Of a stretch of 64,000 nucleotides of DNA, positions 53,831 through 62,116 are shown in pieces. The number at the start of each line of letters is the position of its first letter. The first letter of the stretch is position 1. The notes under the pieces were generated by a model that saw nothing but the letters and a program-made list of their open reading frames with translations, had not been told where the DNA came from and ran no database searches. The translations under genes were made by a program, and so were the position numbers. The DNA comes from Marininema mesophilum (lineage in GTDB: Bacteria; Bacillota; Bacilli; Thermoactinomycetales; DSM-45169): the NCBI RefSeq assembly GCF_900106775.1, contig NZ_FNNQ01000014.1, positions 43,693 to 107,692 on the forward strand, in the 5' to 3' direction.

Positions 53831-53859
53831 TTTACACAATGCGATAATTTGGGTAAAAT
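53831..53859 (+). promoter_or_regulatory. Promoter of the antisense RNA, copy 2
   Basis: TTTACA at 53831-53836, exactly 17 bases, TAAAAT at 53854-53859; it matches the copy 1 promoter in spacing and in the TTGTTTACA context. Confidence 0.75.
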
Positions 53860-53865
53860 AATCAT

Positions 53866-54011
53866 ACAATAACAAAGACAGCCGGGTGAGTAGCCCGACT
53901 GTCGATGTACAACGCTGGCTTAGGCCGGCCTCAGGTGAAAAAACGCCCCCTGCTAAGCGATCTGGCCTAGGAACCTTTACGCTTAGACCGGGGGCGTTTG
54001 CTGTTCTTTCC
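53866..54011 (+). ncRNA. Candidate antisense RNA (antitoxin-like), copy 2
   Basis: Same elements as copy 1 in the same order: 5-prime hairpin (GACAGCCGGG.../...CCCGACTGTC, 53877-53903), the conserved segment ACGCTGGCTTAGGCCGG, and a terminator stem AAACGCCCCC...GGGGGCGTTT with inner CTAAGCG/CGCTTAG (53941-53999), followed by CTGTTCTTT. Confidence 0.55.
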
Positions 54012-54053
54012 GGGAATTCGTTCGTAAACTACGAATCGCCAGATTTCCAACAA
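53967..54053 (-). CDS. Truncated small basic peptide, copy 2 of the type-I-like locus
   Basis: A 28-residue ORF from TTG at 54053 behind AAAGGGGGTG. It matches the copy 1 peptide from its L-L-E-V-W-R-F-V segment to the end (K-N-S-K-R-P-R-S-K-R-K-G) but lacks the preceding 13 or so hydrophobic residues, removed with a 44-nt deletion that also took the ATG. Probably not a functional toxin. An extended -10 (TGG-TACAAT, 54123-54115) and the TTGGTA element (54146-54141) are conserved upstream on the minus strand. Confidence 0.4.
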   Translation of the reverse strand: MLEIWRFVVYERIPGKNSKRPRSKRKGS

Positions 54054-54349
54054 GCCGCACCCCCTTTCATAGGGAGTTTGACCGGCCCCCGGCCATCACT
54101 TGCGTTGCCATTTCATTGTACCAGTCTAGGGGGGAGAAACTACCAAAAATAACTTGAGGGAGTAAGTAGACTGATTTTTCAGACCAATAACTAAAAATCT
54201 TAAATCTATCATTGCTGTATGAGGCGCACAGAGGCAGATACGATAGATTGAGAAGTATAAGGCGTTTATTCAGGGTTTCTATATATTGGCAGTATAATTG
54301 GGATCATGCATTCGTATAAAATGTAGCTAAGTAGAGGAAGGGATACTTT

Positions 54350-54988
54350 ATGGGGAACATATCAGACAAATTGAAAGCGATGAAGCAGGTAGAGTATCTA
54401 TTATTCTCATTCTTCATTGGAATCATCATAGGAATTCTTACAATCCTAGGGCAAGGAGTTCTCCCGGAATATTGGGACTCACTTGCTAATTCTGGATCAG
54501 TTTGGCTACTACCAGCCTTTTTTACAGGCTCACTAGGTTCATCAAATTTGAAGTCCATCATATCCAGCATCTTAACATTGCTTGGCATGGTAGTAGGATA
54601 TTACGGTTATGGCATGCTTATAAAACATGTTCCTTATTCAACAGCCTTTATTTCATTATGGACTGTTATGGCACTAATCGGTGGGGCTATTATCGGTCTA
54701 GCCGGTTTTTATTGGAGAAATGATGGACATCCAATGCATAAATTTGGAAGTTCCCTCATTGGTGGTGTATTTATTTCAGAAGGGTTAACTACGTTCATAC
54801 ACTTCAATGATTATTCTCATATGATGAACGTTGGTATAGTTCAAATAATTTTTGGGCTTGTTTTGATTTATTGGTTAGAAAAAAGGGATCGTATTTCCTG
54901 CTACAAAGCATTAATGCCTATTTTAATTTTAGGGATAACCATTTATGAACTGCTGCATTCAATTAACTTTTTGTTAATGATAAGATAG
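54350..54988 (+). CDS. Multi-pass membrane protein of unknown function
   Basis: A 212-residue protein with about six to seven hydrophobic helices, recalling DUF6518-type proteins, but I cannot place it firmly. GAGGAAGGG lies eight bases before the ATG. It is a single gene at the start of the accessory tract, after the second type-I-like locus. Confidence 0.55.
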   Translation: MGNISDKLKAMKQVEYLLFSFFIGIIIGILTILGQGVLPEYWDSLANSGSVWLLPAFFTGSLGSSNLKSIISSILTLLGMVVGYYGYGMLIKHVPYSTAFISLWTVMALIGGAIIGLAGFYWRNDGHPMHKFGSSLIGGVFISEGLTTFIHFNDYSHMMNVGIVQIIFGLVLIYWLEKRDRISCYKALMPILILGITIYELLHSINFLLMIR

Positions 54989-55098
54989 CTTACCGGACAA
55001 TAAATTTAAAGCGCACTTCACTTATGTGAGTTCGTCCTTTAGGTAAAGCTGCCAATGATCCTCTCGGGCTTCGTGGTCTTCCCCGCATCAGGATTCCG

Positions 55099-55203
55099 TC
55101 AGATCCCTCCGTTTACGTGGAGTACCTGCCCCGTTACATAGGATGAATCATCTGATGCCAAATAAATGTAAGGCAGGTGAGAAGGCAGTGAGGGGTTTCC
55201 AGA
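55099..55203 (-). pseudogene. C-terminal fragment of a short-chain dehydrogenase
   Basis: The minus strand reads Y-L-A-S-D-D-S-S-Y-V-T-G-Q-V-L-H-V-N-G-G then I-stop, the hallmark C-terminus of FabG/YhxC-type SDR enzymes. No N-terminal Rossmann region or catalytic Y-x-x-x-K follows upstream, so only about 35 codons survive. The surrounding 54989-55365 gap holds nothing else recognisable. Confidence 0.7.
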
Positions 55204-55365
55204 AAAAAACGGAGTCAAGAAGCCGAGTGGGGAAGTCGGAGATTGGACTTAGGGTAAATTATTCGGTATCGTGAAATAGAGACCTATAGGTAGAGGATAA
55301 AAAAACCAAATATTAAGTGATGATATGATCCTCCTTAGGTTAACATGACTTCTGGAGTGTAAATA

Positions 55366-56019
55366 ATGAGCTTTAATCGGATTGATATAGATCGATGGGG
55401 TAGAAAACCTTATTTTGAACACTATATGAAAGAAAGCAAATGTACTTATAGCATTACAGTAAACTTGAATATTACTACGTTGCTTAATATGATAAGAAAT
55501 AAGAATGTTAAGCTGTATCCTGTTTTTATATACATGGTTTCAAGGGTTATCAATTTATATACTGAGTTCAGAACTTCTTTTAATGATAAGAGGCAATTGG
55601 GATATTGGGATGAAATGTCACCGAGCTATACGATTTTTCATAAAGAAGATCATACCTTTTCCGTAACGTGGACGGATTACTCAAATGATTTCTCTCTATT
55701 TTATAAGCGCTATCTAAGGGATTTGGAGCAATTCGGAAACAAAAAGGGGCTTTGGTCAAGAGGAGAACTGCCAGCTAATACATTCTCAATCTCTTTTCTT
55801 CCTTGGGTTAGCTTTACTGGTTTCAATCTTAATCTTTATAATGATGCGGAGTATTTACTCCCTATTATTACAGGTGGAAAATACTTTTCAGTTGGGGAAG
55901 AGGTATTTTTGCCTGTTTCTCTGCAAGTTCACCATGCTGTGTGTGATGGTTATCACGTAAGCATTTTTGTGAATGATCTGCAAAAACTAGTGGACTCTTG
56001 TGAAGAATGGCTAATATAG
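55366..56019 (+). CDS. Type A chloramphenicol O-acetyltransferase
   Basis: A 217-residue cytoplasmic acetyltransferase that inactivates chloramphenicol with acetyl-CoA. The active-site motif H-H-A-V-C-D-G-Y-H is intact, and S-F-L-P-W-V-S-F-T-G-F and I-T-G-G-K-Y match CatA enzymes. Full length. TGGAGTG lies eight bases before the ATG. A CCTCC at 55332-55336 could pair with that site, which recalls the attenuation of inducible cat genes, but no leader peptide is clear. It lies among fragments of mobile DNA and is probably acquired. Confidence 0.88.
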   Translation: MSFNRIDIDRWGRKPYFEHYMKESKCTYSITVNLNITTLLNMIRNKNVKLYPVFIYMVSRVINLYTEFRTSFNDKRQLGYWDEMSPSYTIFHKEDHTFSVTWTDYSNDFSLFYKRYLRDLEQFGNKKGLWSRGELPANTFSISFLPWVSFTGFNLNLYNDAEYLLPIITGGKYFSVGEEVFLPVSLQVHHAVCDGYHVSIFVNDLQKLVDSCEEWLI

Positions 56020-56096
56020 CATATAGAAGGGTCTTCAAAGTTTCAGAAATCAATCACCGAAATCGTTGCCATGGGTAGCAAGGTGGCAGCGGCGAT

Positions 56097-56146
56097 AAAA
56101 GGAACCACGATTCTTTTATTTTTAGAAGGATCATGGTTCCTTTTAT
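56097..56146. terminator. Terminator between cat and catalase
   Basis: AAAAGGAACCACGAT...ATCATGGTTCCTTTT stem with flanking A and T tracts. Confidence 0.8.
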
Positions 56147-56161
56147 TGAGGATAGGGGCAT
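56136..56161 (+). promoter_or_regulatory. Weak candidate sigma-B promoter of the catalase gene
   Basis: GTTCCT, 14-base spacer, GGGCAT. The -10 is good, the -35 matches only in GTT, and it overlaps the preceding terminator arm. Confidence 0.25.
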
Positions 56162-56230
56162 AAATGAAGAGTCCTAGAATCACACTAATCCTCGATACAT
56201 CATTTTTCTCACATGAGGGAGGAAACCTGG

Positions 56231-57895
56231 ATGAGTGATGATTCTAAGAACGGAACTACTCCAAGTACCACTGGAACTTCGGTTACCGGTGTCGGTGGCA
56301 GTACAGATCGGAGATTGTCTGAGAGAGAGCAAGAAGATACATTGACTAATCGTCAAGGACACCCGATTAGTAATAATCAAAACATCCGTACAGTAGGGAA
56401 TCGAGGACCATCTACTCTAGAGAACTATAATTTTTTAGAGAAGATTACCCACTTTGACCGAGAACGTATTCCTGAACGGGTAGTTCATGGACGTGGAGCA
56501 GGAGCGCATGGTTGGTTTGAAACCTATGGAAAGGTAGGGAATGAACCTGTCTCCAAATACACGCGGGCGAAGCTATTTCAAGAAGCAGGGACAAAAACCC
56601 CGGTCTTTGTCCGCTTCTCAACAGTTATTCATGGGATTCATTCACCTGAAACATTACGTGATCCACGGGGGTTTGCGGTCAAATTTTATACAGAGGAAGG
56701 AAACTGGGATCTGGTCGGAAACAACCTCAAAATTTTTTTTATCCGCGATGCAATCAAATTTCCTGATCTCGTTCACGCCTTTAAACCAGACCCTGTAACC
56801 AATCGTCAGGATACCACCCGTATCTTTGATTTCGTCAGTCAAACCCCTGAAGCAATGCATATGATCACTTTCCTGTTCTCTCCATGGGGAATCCCTTCTA
56901 ACTACCGCCAGATGCAAGGTTCCGGAGTCAATACATACAAATGGGTCAATGCGGAGGGGAAAGCGGTATTGGTTAAATACCATTGGGAGCCCAAACAAGG
57001 GATTCTAAATCTCACTCAACCAGAATCCGAACAAATCCAAGCGAAAAACTTTAACCACGCGACACAAGACTTGTACGAAGCCATCGAACGAGAGGATTAT
57101 CCGGAATGGGAGCTATATGTACAGATCATGGAAGATAGCGACCATCCAGAACTGGATTTTGACCCCCTCGATGATACAAAACTATGGCCAAAGGAGCAAT
57201 TTCCGTTTCTTCCAGTTGGACGGATGGTGCTGGATAAAAACCCGACTAACTTCTTTGCTGAAGTGGAACAAGCGGCCTTCGGTACAGGTGTCCTCGTAGA
57301 TGGACTCGATTTCTCTGACGATAAGATGTTACAAGGGAGGACTTTCTCCTATTCTGATACACAACGCTATCGAGTAGGAAGTAACTATCAGCAACTGCCG
57401 ATCAATGCTCCGAAAAAGCATGTAGCAACCAATCTCCGGGATGGTCAAATGGCTTATTACGTCGATATGGCTCCAGGAGAAGACCCTCATATCAACTATG
57501 AACCTTCCTTACGAGCCGGTCTGAAGGAAGCAGATACTGGCGGAATTCCCCACGAACCCTATGTGGAGGGGAATGTAAAACGAGAATCGATTGAACGAAC
57601 CAATAATTTTGGCCAGGCTGGCCGCACCTTTAGAGAAATGGAAGAGTGGGAGCGGGAAGATTTAATCAACAACCTGGTGATTGGTCTTGGACCTTGTGAT
57701 CCTCGCGTTCAAGAGAAGATGCTGGAGATGTTCCACCAATGCGATGAAGAGTACGGTCGCCGTGTGACTGAGGGATTAAGTCGCTGGAAGCCCGGTGCTC
57801 TTCCTGTAGGAGGCGGTGGCCCCATGGGAGCAAATGGCACTGAGGAAGCTGTACAGTGGTCGATGGAAAAGGGGCACCCCTCAGATTTCTATTGA
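56231..57895 (+). CDS. Heme catalase, KatX-like
   Basis: A 554-residue clade-type catalase. The distal His is in G-A-G-A-H-G-W-F, the distal Asn in the D-L-V-G-N-N segment, and the proximal heme Tyr in F-S-Y-S-D-T-Q-R-Y-R. The polar N-terminal tail with a long Thr/Gly stretch and the N-Q-N-x-R-T-x-G-x-R-G-P motif resemble B. subtilis KatX, the spore catalase, more than KatA. ATG 56231 lies eight bases after GAGGGAGG; a frame from 56213 precedes that site. It would protect germinating spores or stressed cells. Confidence 0.9.
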   Translation: MSDDSKNGTTPSTTGTSVTGVGGSTDRRLSEREQEDTLTNRQGHPISNNQNIRTVGNRGPSTLENYNFLEKITHFDRERIPERVVHGRGAGAHGWFETYGKVGNEPVSKYTRAKLFQEAGTKTPVFVRFSTVIHGIHSPETLRDPRGFAVKFYTEEGNWDLVGNNLKIFFIRDAIKFPDLVHAFKPDPVTNRQDTTRIFDFVSQTPEAMHMITFLFSPWGIPSNYRQMQGSGVNTYKWVNAEGKAVLVKYHWEPKQGILNLTQPESEQIQAKNFNHATQDLYEAIEREDYPEWELYVQIMEDSDHPELDFDPLDDTKLWPKEQFPFLPVGRMVLDKNPTNFFAEVEQAAFGTGVLVDGLDFSDDKMLQGRTFSYSDTQRYRVGSNYQQLPINAPKKHVATNLRDGQMAYYVDMAPGEDPHINYEPSLRAGLKEADTGGIPHEPYVEGNVKRESIERTNNFGQAGRTFREMEEWEREDLINNLVIGLGPCDPRVQEKMLEMFHQCDEEYGRRVTEGLSRWKPGALPVGGGGPMGANGTEEAVQWSMEKGHPSDFY

Positions 57896-58004
57896 TTTAT
57901 CCTGATCTCGTTAGCAAAAAAAGAGCATGTTTCATTTGATTCATGGCAATGCATCCAGAATTCTGGGAGTCGTAATACCAGAGTGTCAGCTTGGATACAA
58001 TAGA

Positions 58005-58117
58005 AAAGCCAAGGTGCTGAAACACCTTGGCTGGGAGTTGACAACATTGGCCAAGCTGGAACCTCTGGGTAAAAAGTGATACCTTAGGTTGGGAGCCGGG
58101 GGATCACTTTTTTGTTG
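58005..58117 (+). ncRNA. Candidate structured RNA with attenuator-like fold
   Basis: After the catalase gene: a perfect hairpin AGCCAAGGTG/CACCTTGGCT (58011-58036), then two mutually exclusive stems. AACCT-ctg-GGT can pair with ACC-tt-AGGTT (about 58060-58095), or AAAAAGTGAT can pair with ATCACTTTTTT (58074-58113) as a terminator. TACAAT at 57996-58001 could be its -10. It may simply be the catalase terminator region. No known riboswitch was recognised and no intact gene follows. Confidence 0.35.
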
Positions 58118-58169
58118 TGTTGCGAACAAATTCTACAACTTTAATTGGCGGTGAAGCGATTTCATCCGT

Positions 58170-58500
58170 TTATTGCGAAATTGGTGGCTCCACCGTTGCC
58201 ACTCGCTGACTTTTATTTCGGGATGATAAAACTTTTTCACCATAACCGATGACATTATGTTTTGAAATATATTCTCTTATTTCTTCTGAAATATATTGGG
58301 CTCTTCGTCTGTATCTATTATCACCTAGACGTTCCGGATGGAAATGCAAAATAATGTCCCTTGTTTCTTTATAAAACCAGTGCTTCTACTCATTAAAGAT
58401 ATCACTCTCAATTTTATTTAAAATGCTCGATAGATTGTTTTTGCGATCTGAAAATTTGTTGTTATCTATATGCTCATGCTCGTAATTGGGTATGTATCAC
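58170..58500 (-). pseudogene. Decayed gene fragment, unknown family
   Basis: One minus-strand frame reads about 110 codons with a single internal stop: N-K-F-S-D-R-K ... F-N-E-stop-K-H-W-F-Y-K ... D-I-I-L-H-F-H-P-E-R-L ... I-S-E-E-I-R-E-Y-I-S, ending at TAA 58172-58170. The I-L-H-F-H-P-E-R segment recalls DUF3626 proteins; I am not sure. No start region survives. Confidence 0.45.
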
Positions 58501-58629
58501 CCACTATATACGAACGTAGATTCCTCCAACACCAAAGTATTGCATAAAAAAATTCTTCGTTCTAATATAGTATCAACTTATGGCTTTCCAGTCGAGTAGA
58601 CATATCTAAATCCCATCCTTTCGTTAACT

Positions 58630-59098
58630 GCGTTAACGTGAGGAACTTATTATGCCCCTCACAGGACTGTACGTGCGGTTTTCTCGCATACGGCCCCTCA
58701 TCAATACTCACTTTGTCATTCTTCATCCGATATAGATATTATGTTTGATCTCAGGAGTTGGGAGAGGGAATAGTCGAACATACTGCATGTACTGATCCCA
58801 GTTCATACTCTTTTTCTGGCTTCTCCTATTCAGCCACTTGTAGGCCTAATCTGCGAGTCAGTCTTTAGAACACTCGTAAACTAGCTACTCATAGTGACCT
58901 TTTATTTTGACAGTCAGAACTGCCCACCACTCCTTAAGTCCAACCATGCATCTCACCGATTTCAACCAACTATTCATTTTCTTAAGAGACTCATTGAGTT
59001 TCTTCCTTTTGTTTTCCTTCCTACTTTAAACTTCCCTTTACGAGTTAGATCACAAAAGTGTGTAAAACCTAGGAAGTCAAACGTATCTGGTTTATTGC
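58630..59098 (-). mobile_element. 3-prime remnant of a group II intron with its reverse transcriptase/maturase
   Basis: The minus strand encodes pieces of the RT-maturase C-terminus: D-T-F-D-F-L-G-F-T-H, L-K-E-W-W-A-V-L, and W-L-N-R-R-S-Q-K-K-S-M-N-W-D-Q, ending at TGA 58725-58723, with internal stops and shifts. Downstream lies intron domain V (about 58692-58657: GCCGTATGCG, a loop, CGCACGTAC) and a domain VI-like GTGAGG/CCTCAC hairpin. The catalytic triad AGC of domain V reads GGC. The 5-prime part of the element is missing. Confidence 0.75.
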
Positions 59099-59296
59099 CT
59101 AGAGGGTGGGATCTGTCTTTTTATTCTTATCCTCACCATTTTCTGCGTTATCTTCTTTCTCATCTTCCTTTTCTTCATGAAACTCAATGCTAGCTTGACC
59201 GGTAATGTGTTCAAATGGTGCATAATGAATATCGATAGTTCTTTTTTTTACAAAAATTTTAATTGCAATAATTGATAATAAAGAAACTATTGTCAA
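59099..59296 (-). CDS. Small DUF3951-like membrane protein, possibly truncated
   Basis: 65 residues: one N-terminal hydrophobic helix, then Y-A-P-F-E-H-I-T-G-Q-A-S-I-E-F-H-E-E-K-E and an acidic lysine-rich tail. The Y-x-P-F-x-x-I-T-G-Q ... F-H-E-E-K pattern recalls DUF3951 proteins of Bacillus. It begins with TTG and has no good ribosome site, so the true start may be lost. The group II intron remnant abuts its stop codon. Confidence 0.45.
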   Translation of the reverse strand: MTIVSLLSIIAIKIFVKKRTIDIHYAPFEHITGQASIEFHEEKEDEKEDNAENGEDKNKKTDPTL

Positions 59297-59515
59297 AAAA
59301 ATAACATAAGTAGGATATTAACTAGGAACATGAAAATCCCTCTTCTTATTAGAGAAACTGTAGTTAAAGAAGCGATCCTTTGATGATAAAGTCTATGGTT
59401 TGCAAACCTACTTCATAACCTACTTCATAACCCGTAGTGCTAGTTAAATAATAGCCCTTGCAAAAAAAGGAATCCCTCATATTGAAAGTGCGAACAATTC
59501 ATAAGGAGGATTCTC

Positions 59516-59834
59516 ATGCAAGTGCCTTTTCATAGTATCAAAACCTTCCCTCAAGTTCACCATTTGTTATCGAGGATATTAAAGGAAGTAGAGAAAGCTT
59601 ACGAGATCATCGTCCCCTATTTTGTACAAAATCGACGGAATATTCACCTACAAAAACAATGAGATGCAGTGATCATCGCGGTTCATCTTCTTGGACACAT
59701 GATTGGCTTTACCTCAGAGCGAATGTGGCACCGGTTTGTTTGTGAGAATCTATTTCCTTTTCTGCCTAATTTTAATATATCTAGTTTTACCCTCCTTCCA
59801 ATTATCGTACACATTTTACATTCTCAGCTCTAAG
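59516..59834 (+). pseudogene. N-terminal fragment of an IS982-family transposase
   Basis: The ATG behind AAGGAGGATTCTC opens M-Q-V-P-F-H-S-I-K; an in-frame TGA stops it at 59660, but the frame continues D-A-V-I-I-A-V-H-L-L-G-H-M-I-G-F, M-W-H-R-F-V and L-F-P-F-L-P, matching the N-terminal part of IS982 transposases. The DDE catalytic part is missing. The 220 bases before it carry only a short direct repeat (CTACTTCATAAC twice). Confidence 0.6.
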
Positions 59835-59870
59835 AGGTATATAGAGGGTTTGGATTGAAGCTGAAAAGAG

Positions 59871-60475
59871 ATGGATGTATATTTTCGAGAGTTACAACGC
59901 TTAGATCACATATATCGGGCAGAAGTTGATATGCTCTATTTTTTCTATGAGTATTTCTCTGAGGCGAGAAACCCAGTTAACCCAGATAACTTAGTTCCTT
60001 CGGCGACAGTGGATAAAGACGGTGCACCTGAGTTCCATAGGAAACTCTCAAGGATTTTGGATTCGGTATCAAACCGAAATAAAACCGCTCGAATAGCATG
60101 GGCGGCAAGTCGCGGACATGCGAAATCAGCTTATCTATCTAATGCGTTCCCAGTCCATGAAATAGTATTTCGCAAGCGAAGAATGATACTGATTATTTCA
60201 GAGACGAATAGTGGCTCCATTAATTTTCTCCGGTGAGCTTCGTCCCAACTTAAATATAATATGAAGTTAAGGGCTGATTTGGGGAACTTCTTTTTGAACA
60301 GAAATCCCGAAATGAAAAGGATTCCGAGACTGCTTTTCTTACCACATCGGGGACAAAAATGGAGGCGACATCACTGGGATCTCAGATCCGGGGCTTCCGC
60401 AACGGCTCTCAGCGCCTGATTTATTTATCTTAGATGGCTTGGAATCGCGGAATTTCTAAGTTATCTCACAGTGAT
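59871..60475 (+). pseudogene. Decayed phage terminase large subunit, N-terminal part
   Basis: The first 121 codons are open and include A-W-A-A-S-R-G-H-A-K-S, the Walker-A-like loop of TerL, and I-I-S-E-T-N-S. After the stop at 60236 the homology continues in other frames: E-L-R-P-N-L, M-K-L-R-A-D-L-G, E-Q-K-S-R-N-E-K-D-S-E-T-A-F-L-T-T-S-G-T, M-E-A-T-S-L-G-S-Q-I-R-G, and R-P-D-L-F-I-L-D (Walker B). At least three frameshifts. Relic of a prophage. 60476-60600 holds nothing recognisable. Confidence 0.65.
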
Positions 60476-60602
60476 TCGAGATACAATGTGAACCTGGTGT
60501 TACAGCAAAATACATTTCAACTCCACTATAATTATATGAAGTTTTTCCGATATTTTGAAATAAAAGTTTTCCTAATCACGTTGTCAATGGTGATGGAGGC
60601 AT

Positions 60603-60652
60603 AAAAAAATAGAGTAGCGAGGGTGTTCGATCTCCTCGCTACTCTATTCTTT
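60603..60652 (-). terminator. Terminator of the secreted-protein gene
   Basis: AATAGAGTAGCGAG and CTCGCTACTCTATT stem, followed on the minus strand by T7. Confidence 0.85.
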
Positions 60653-60719
60653 AATAATCGGGCTTTTACAATCTCTAATGCGGTGTATAGAAGTTGTTTT
60701 AACTAGGTTTTTGGAATTA

Positions 60720-61850
60720 TTATTCGCCTTCTTCAGGTGGGTTATCTTCGCCGCCTTCTCCAGGTTTAACATGTGAACCCGGTGTTATGGGATAATACAG
60801 TTCTTTGGAATTATATTGGAATGAAGGGTTAGCCAATCCTTGTTTAAAACCGTAGTCTCCCGGATATTCCTCAGCGTTGATCAGTTCTTGTAAACCGGTT
60901 CCAGGTTCAAGGGTATAAGTGTTTGTCAATTGATACAATGCTCCTCGATAGACGTCATATTGATAAGCTGAATTATCAGCTTTTGGCACTCTAGTTTGAT
61001 CTTTATACGTTACTTCATCCGAAATGGCAATCTCTTCGCCAAATGTATTCGTTAAGTCCGTACTAAATTCTTCTGTAACTTTCCCTGGAACTATACCGCC
61101 ACCTTCTTCAACACTAAACTTGAATCCAATAGTCCATGCAAAACTATATGATTCTGTCTTCGATACACCATGTTTAATATCTAGCCCAGACCACCACTCT
61201 GCGGAATTGGCAACGGTACTTGTTCCAAGTAATTTATATTTGCTCTCTCTTTTTAACTTGGAGGTTCCATCAAAAGCTTTACTCCAAGCCATGGATGGTC
61301 CATATTTTTCTACCATCCATGCTTCGCCATGCTGAGCCCTCTCGTTATTAATTGTCTCAACTGGGGCAGTGTTTGTTGCACCTGTTTTCACATCATAGAG
61401 CCCCTTTTCAATGGTACCATCCGATTTTTTTTCTAAATAAACTCCAGCATCTGTGAATTCCTTTGACCCATTAAAGTGTGCTTGTACACCTTTTAGTTTA
61501 AAATATACGACATCTCCTATTTTCCCCGAATCAGTTGTAGTTGTTCCGCTTTCCGGTGCAGGCGCATAGGGATCTTCGGATAATTTAGGGTAATTGGCCT
61601 CATACGGACTAGCCTCTTTATTTTGTGGTGAATCTAGTAATTTATTACCTTTAGATTGTGGTGTAGTATTATAGACTGGTGTTTTTTTACCATCTTTGCT
61701 GTCCACCTTATACCCTTGAATATACTTATCGGGTAGCTTCGCATCTTTCTTTTGTGCAGCAAAGGCTTTTGAGCTCGCACCCACACTCACACTAGCAGCT
61801 AGTAGTAAAGCCATCACACCTGTAAACAATCTTCTTTTGCCATTTTTCAT
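60720..61850 (-). CDS. Secreted protein, possible aerolysin/ETX-MTX2-like pore former
   Basis: 376 residues with a Sec signal peptide (K-N-G-K-R-R-L then a hydrophobic run, probable cleavage after A-F-A near residue 32). The mature protein starts with a polar linker. From about residue 225 it has Ser/Thr-rich alternating strands: S-K-T-E-S-Y-S-F-A-W-T-I-G-F-K-F, P-G-K-V-T-E-E-F-S-T-D-L-T-N-T-F, then T-R-V-P-K. This resembles the amphipathic insertion hairpin of ETX/MTX2-type pore-forming proteins. The C-terminus is acidic and Pro/Glu-rich. AAAGGAGAG precedes the ATG. It is intact with its own terminator amid decayed mobile DNA. The family call is tentative. Confidence 0.45.
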   Translation of the reverse strand: MKNGKRRLFTGVMALLLAASVSVGASSKAFAAQKKDAKLPDKYIQGYKVDSKDGKKTPVYNTTPQSKGNKLLDSPQNKEASPYEANYPKLSEDPYAPAPESGTTTTDSGKIGDVVYFKLKGVQAHFNGSKEFTDAGVYLEKKSDGTIEKGLYDVKTGATNTAPVETINNERAQHGEAWMVEKYGPSMAWSKAFDGTSKLKRESKYKLLGTSTVANSAEWWSGLDIKHGVSKTESYSFAWTIGFKFSVEEGGGIVPGKVTEEFSTDLTNTFGEEIAISDEVTYKDQTRVPKADNSAYQYDVYRGALYQLTNTYTLEPGTGLQELINAEEYPGDYGFKQGLANPSFQYNSKELYYPITPGSHVKPGEGGEDNPPEEGE

Positions 61851-62023
61851 GATCTTCTCTCCTTTTATTTAATTGTGTCCCCCTCTTTCTATCTAAATTA
61901 ATTAAATAGATAAACTAAGGCTTTATCAAGCTAAAGTTATTGGTGATGTTGGCAATATATGCATGGCCTGACAGTCGCCAGTTTCTATGACAATGACAAC
62001 GTGAGAAGGTAGATTTACCCTAG

Positions 62024-62052
62024 TAAAAAAAGAGGGCCTGGATAAGGCCCAT
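62024..62052 (-). terminator. Minus-strand terminator hairpin
   Basis: GGGCCTTATCCAGGCCC followed by TCTTTTTTT on the minus strand; no intact minus-strand gene ends here. The rest of 61851-62116 is AT-rich promoter DNA for the secreted-protein gene. Confidence 0.6.
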
Positions 62053-62116
62053 TGGAGAACAACAATATAAATTAGGGAGAAAATATAAGGAGAAAAATCG
62101 AAGACGGTAGCATCGA

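Noticed and set aside
53886..54152. 88-codon plus-strand open frame over the second type-I-like locus
   Set aside because: It runs through the antisense RNA, its terminator stem and the opposite-strand peptide; no ribosome site, and copy 1 has no matching frame.
56060..56146. Possible T-box 3-prime end (AGGTGGCAGCGGCG before a terminator)
   Set aside because: The T-box core is poorly matched, the region begins only 40 bases after the cat stop, no specifier stem fits in that space, and catalase is not a T-box target.
59099..59193. Plus-strand frame 58894-59193 as a gene
   Set aside because: It lies opposite the reverse-transcriptase remnant and the DUF3951-like gene; the composition looks like a shadow.
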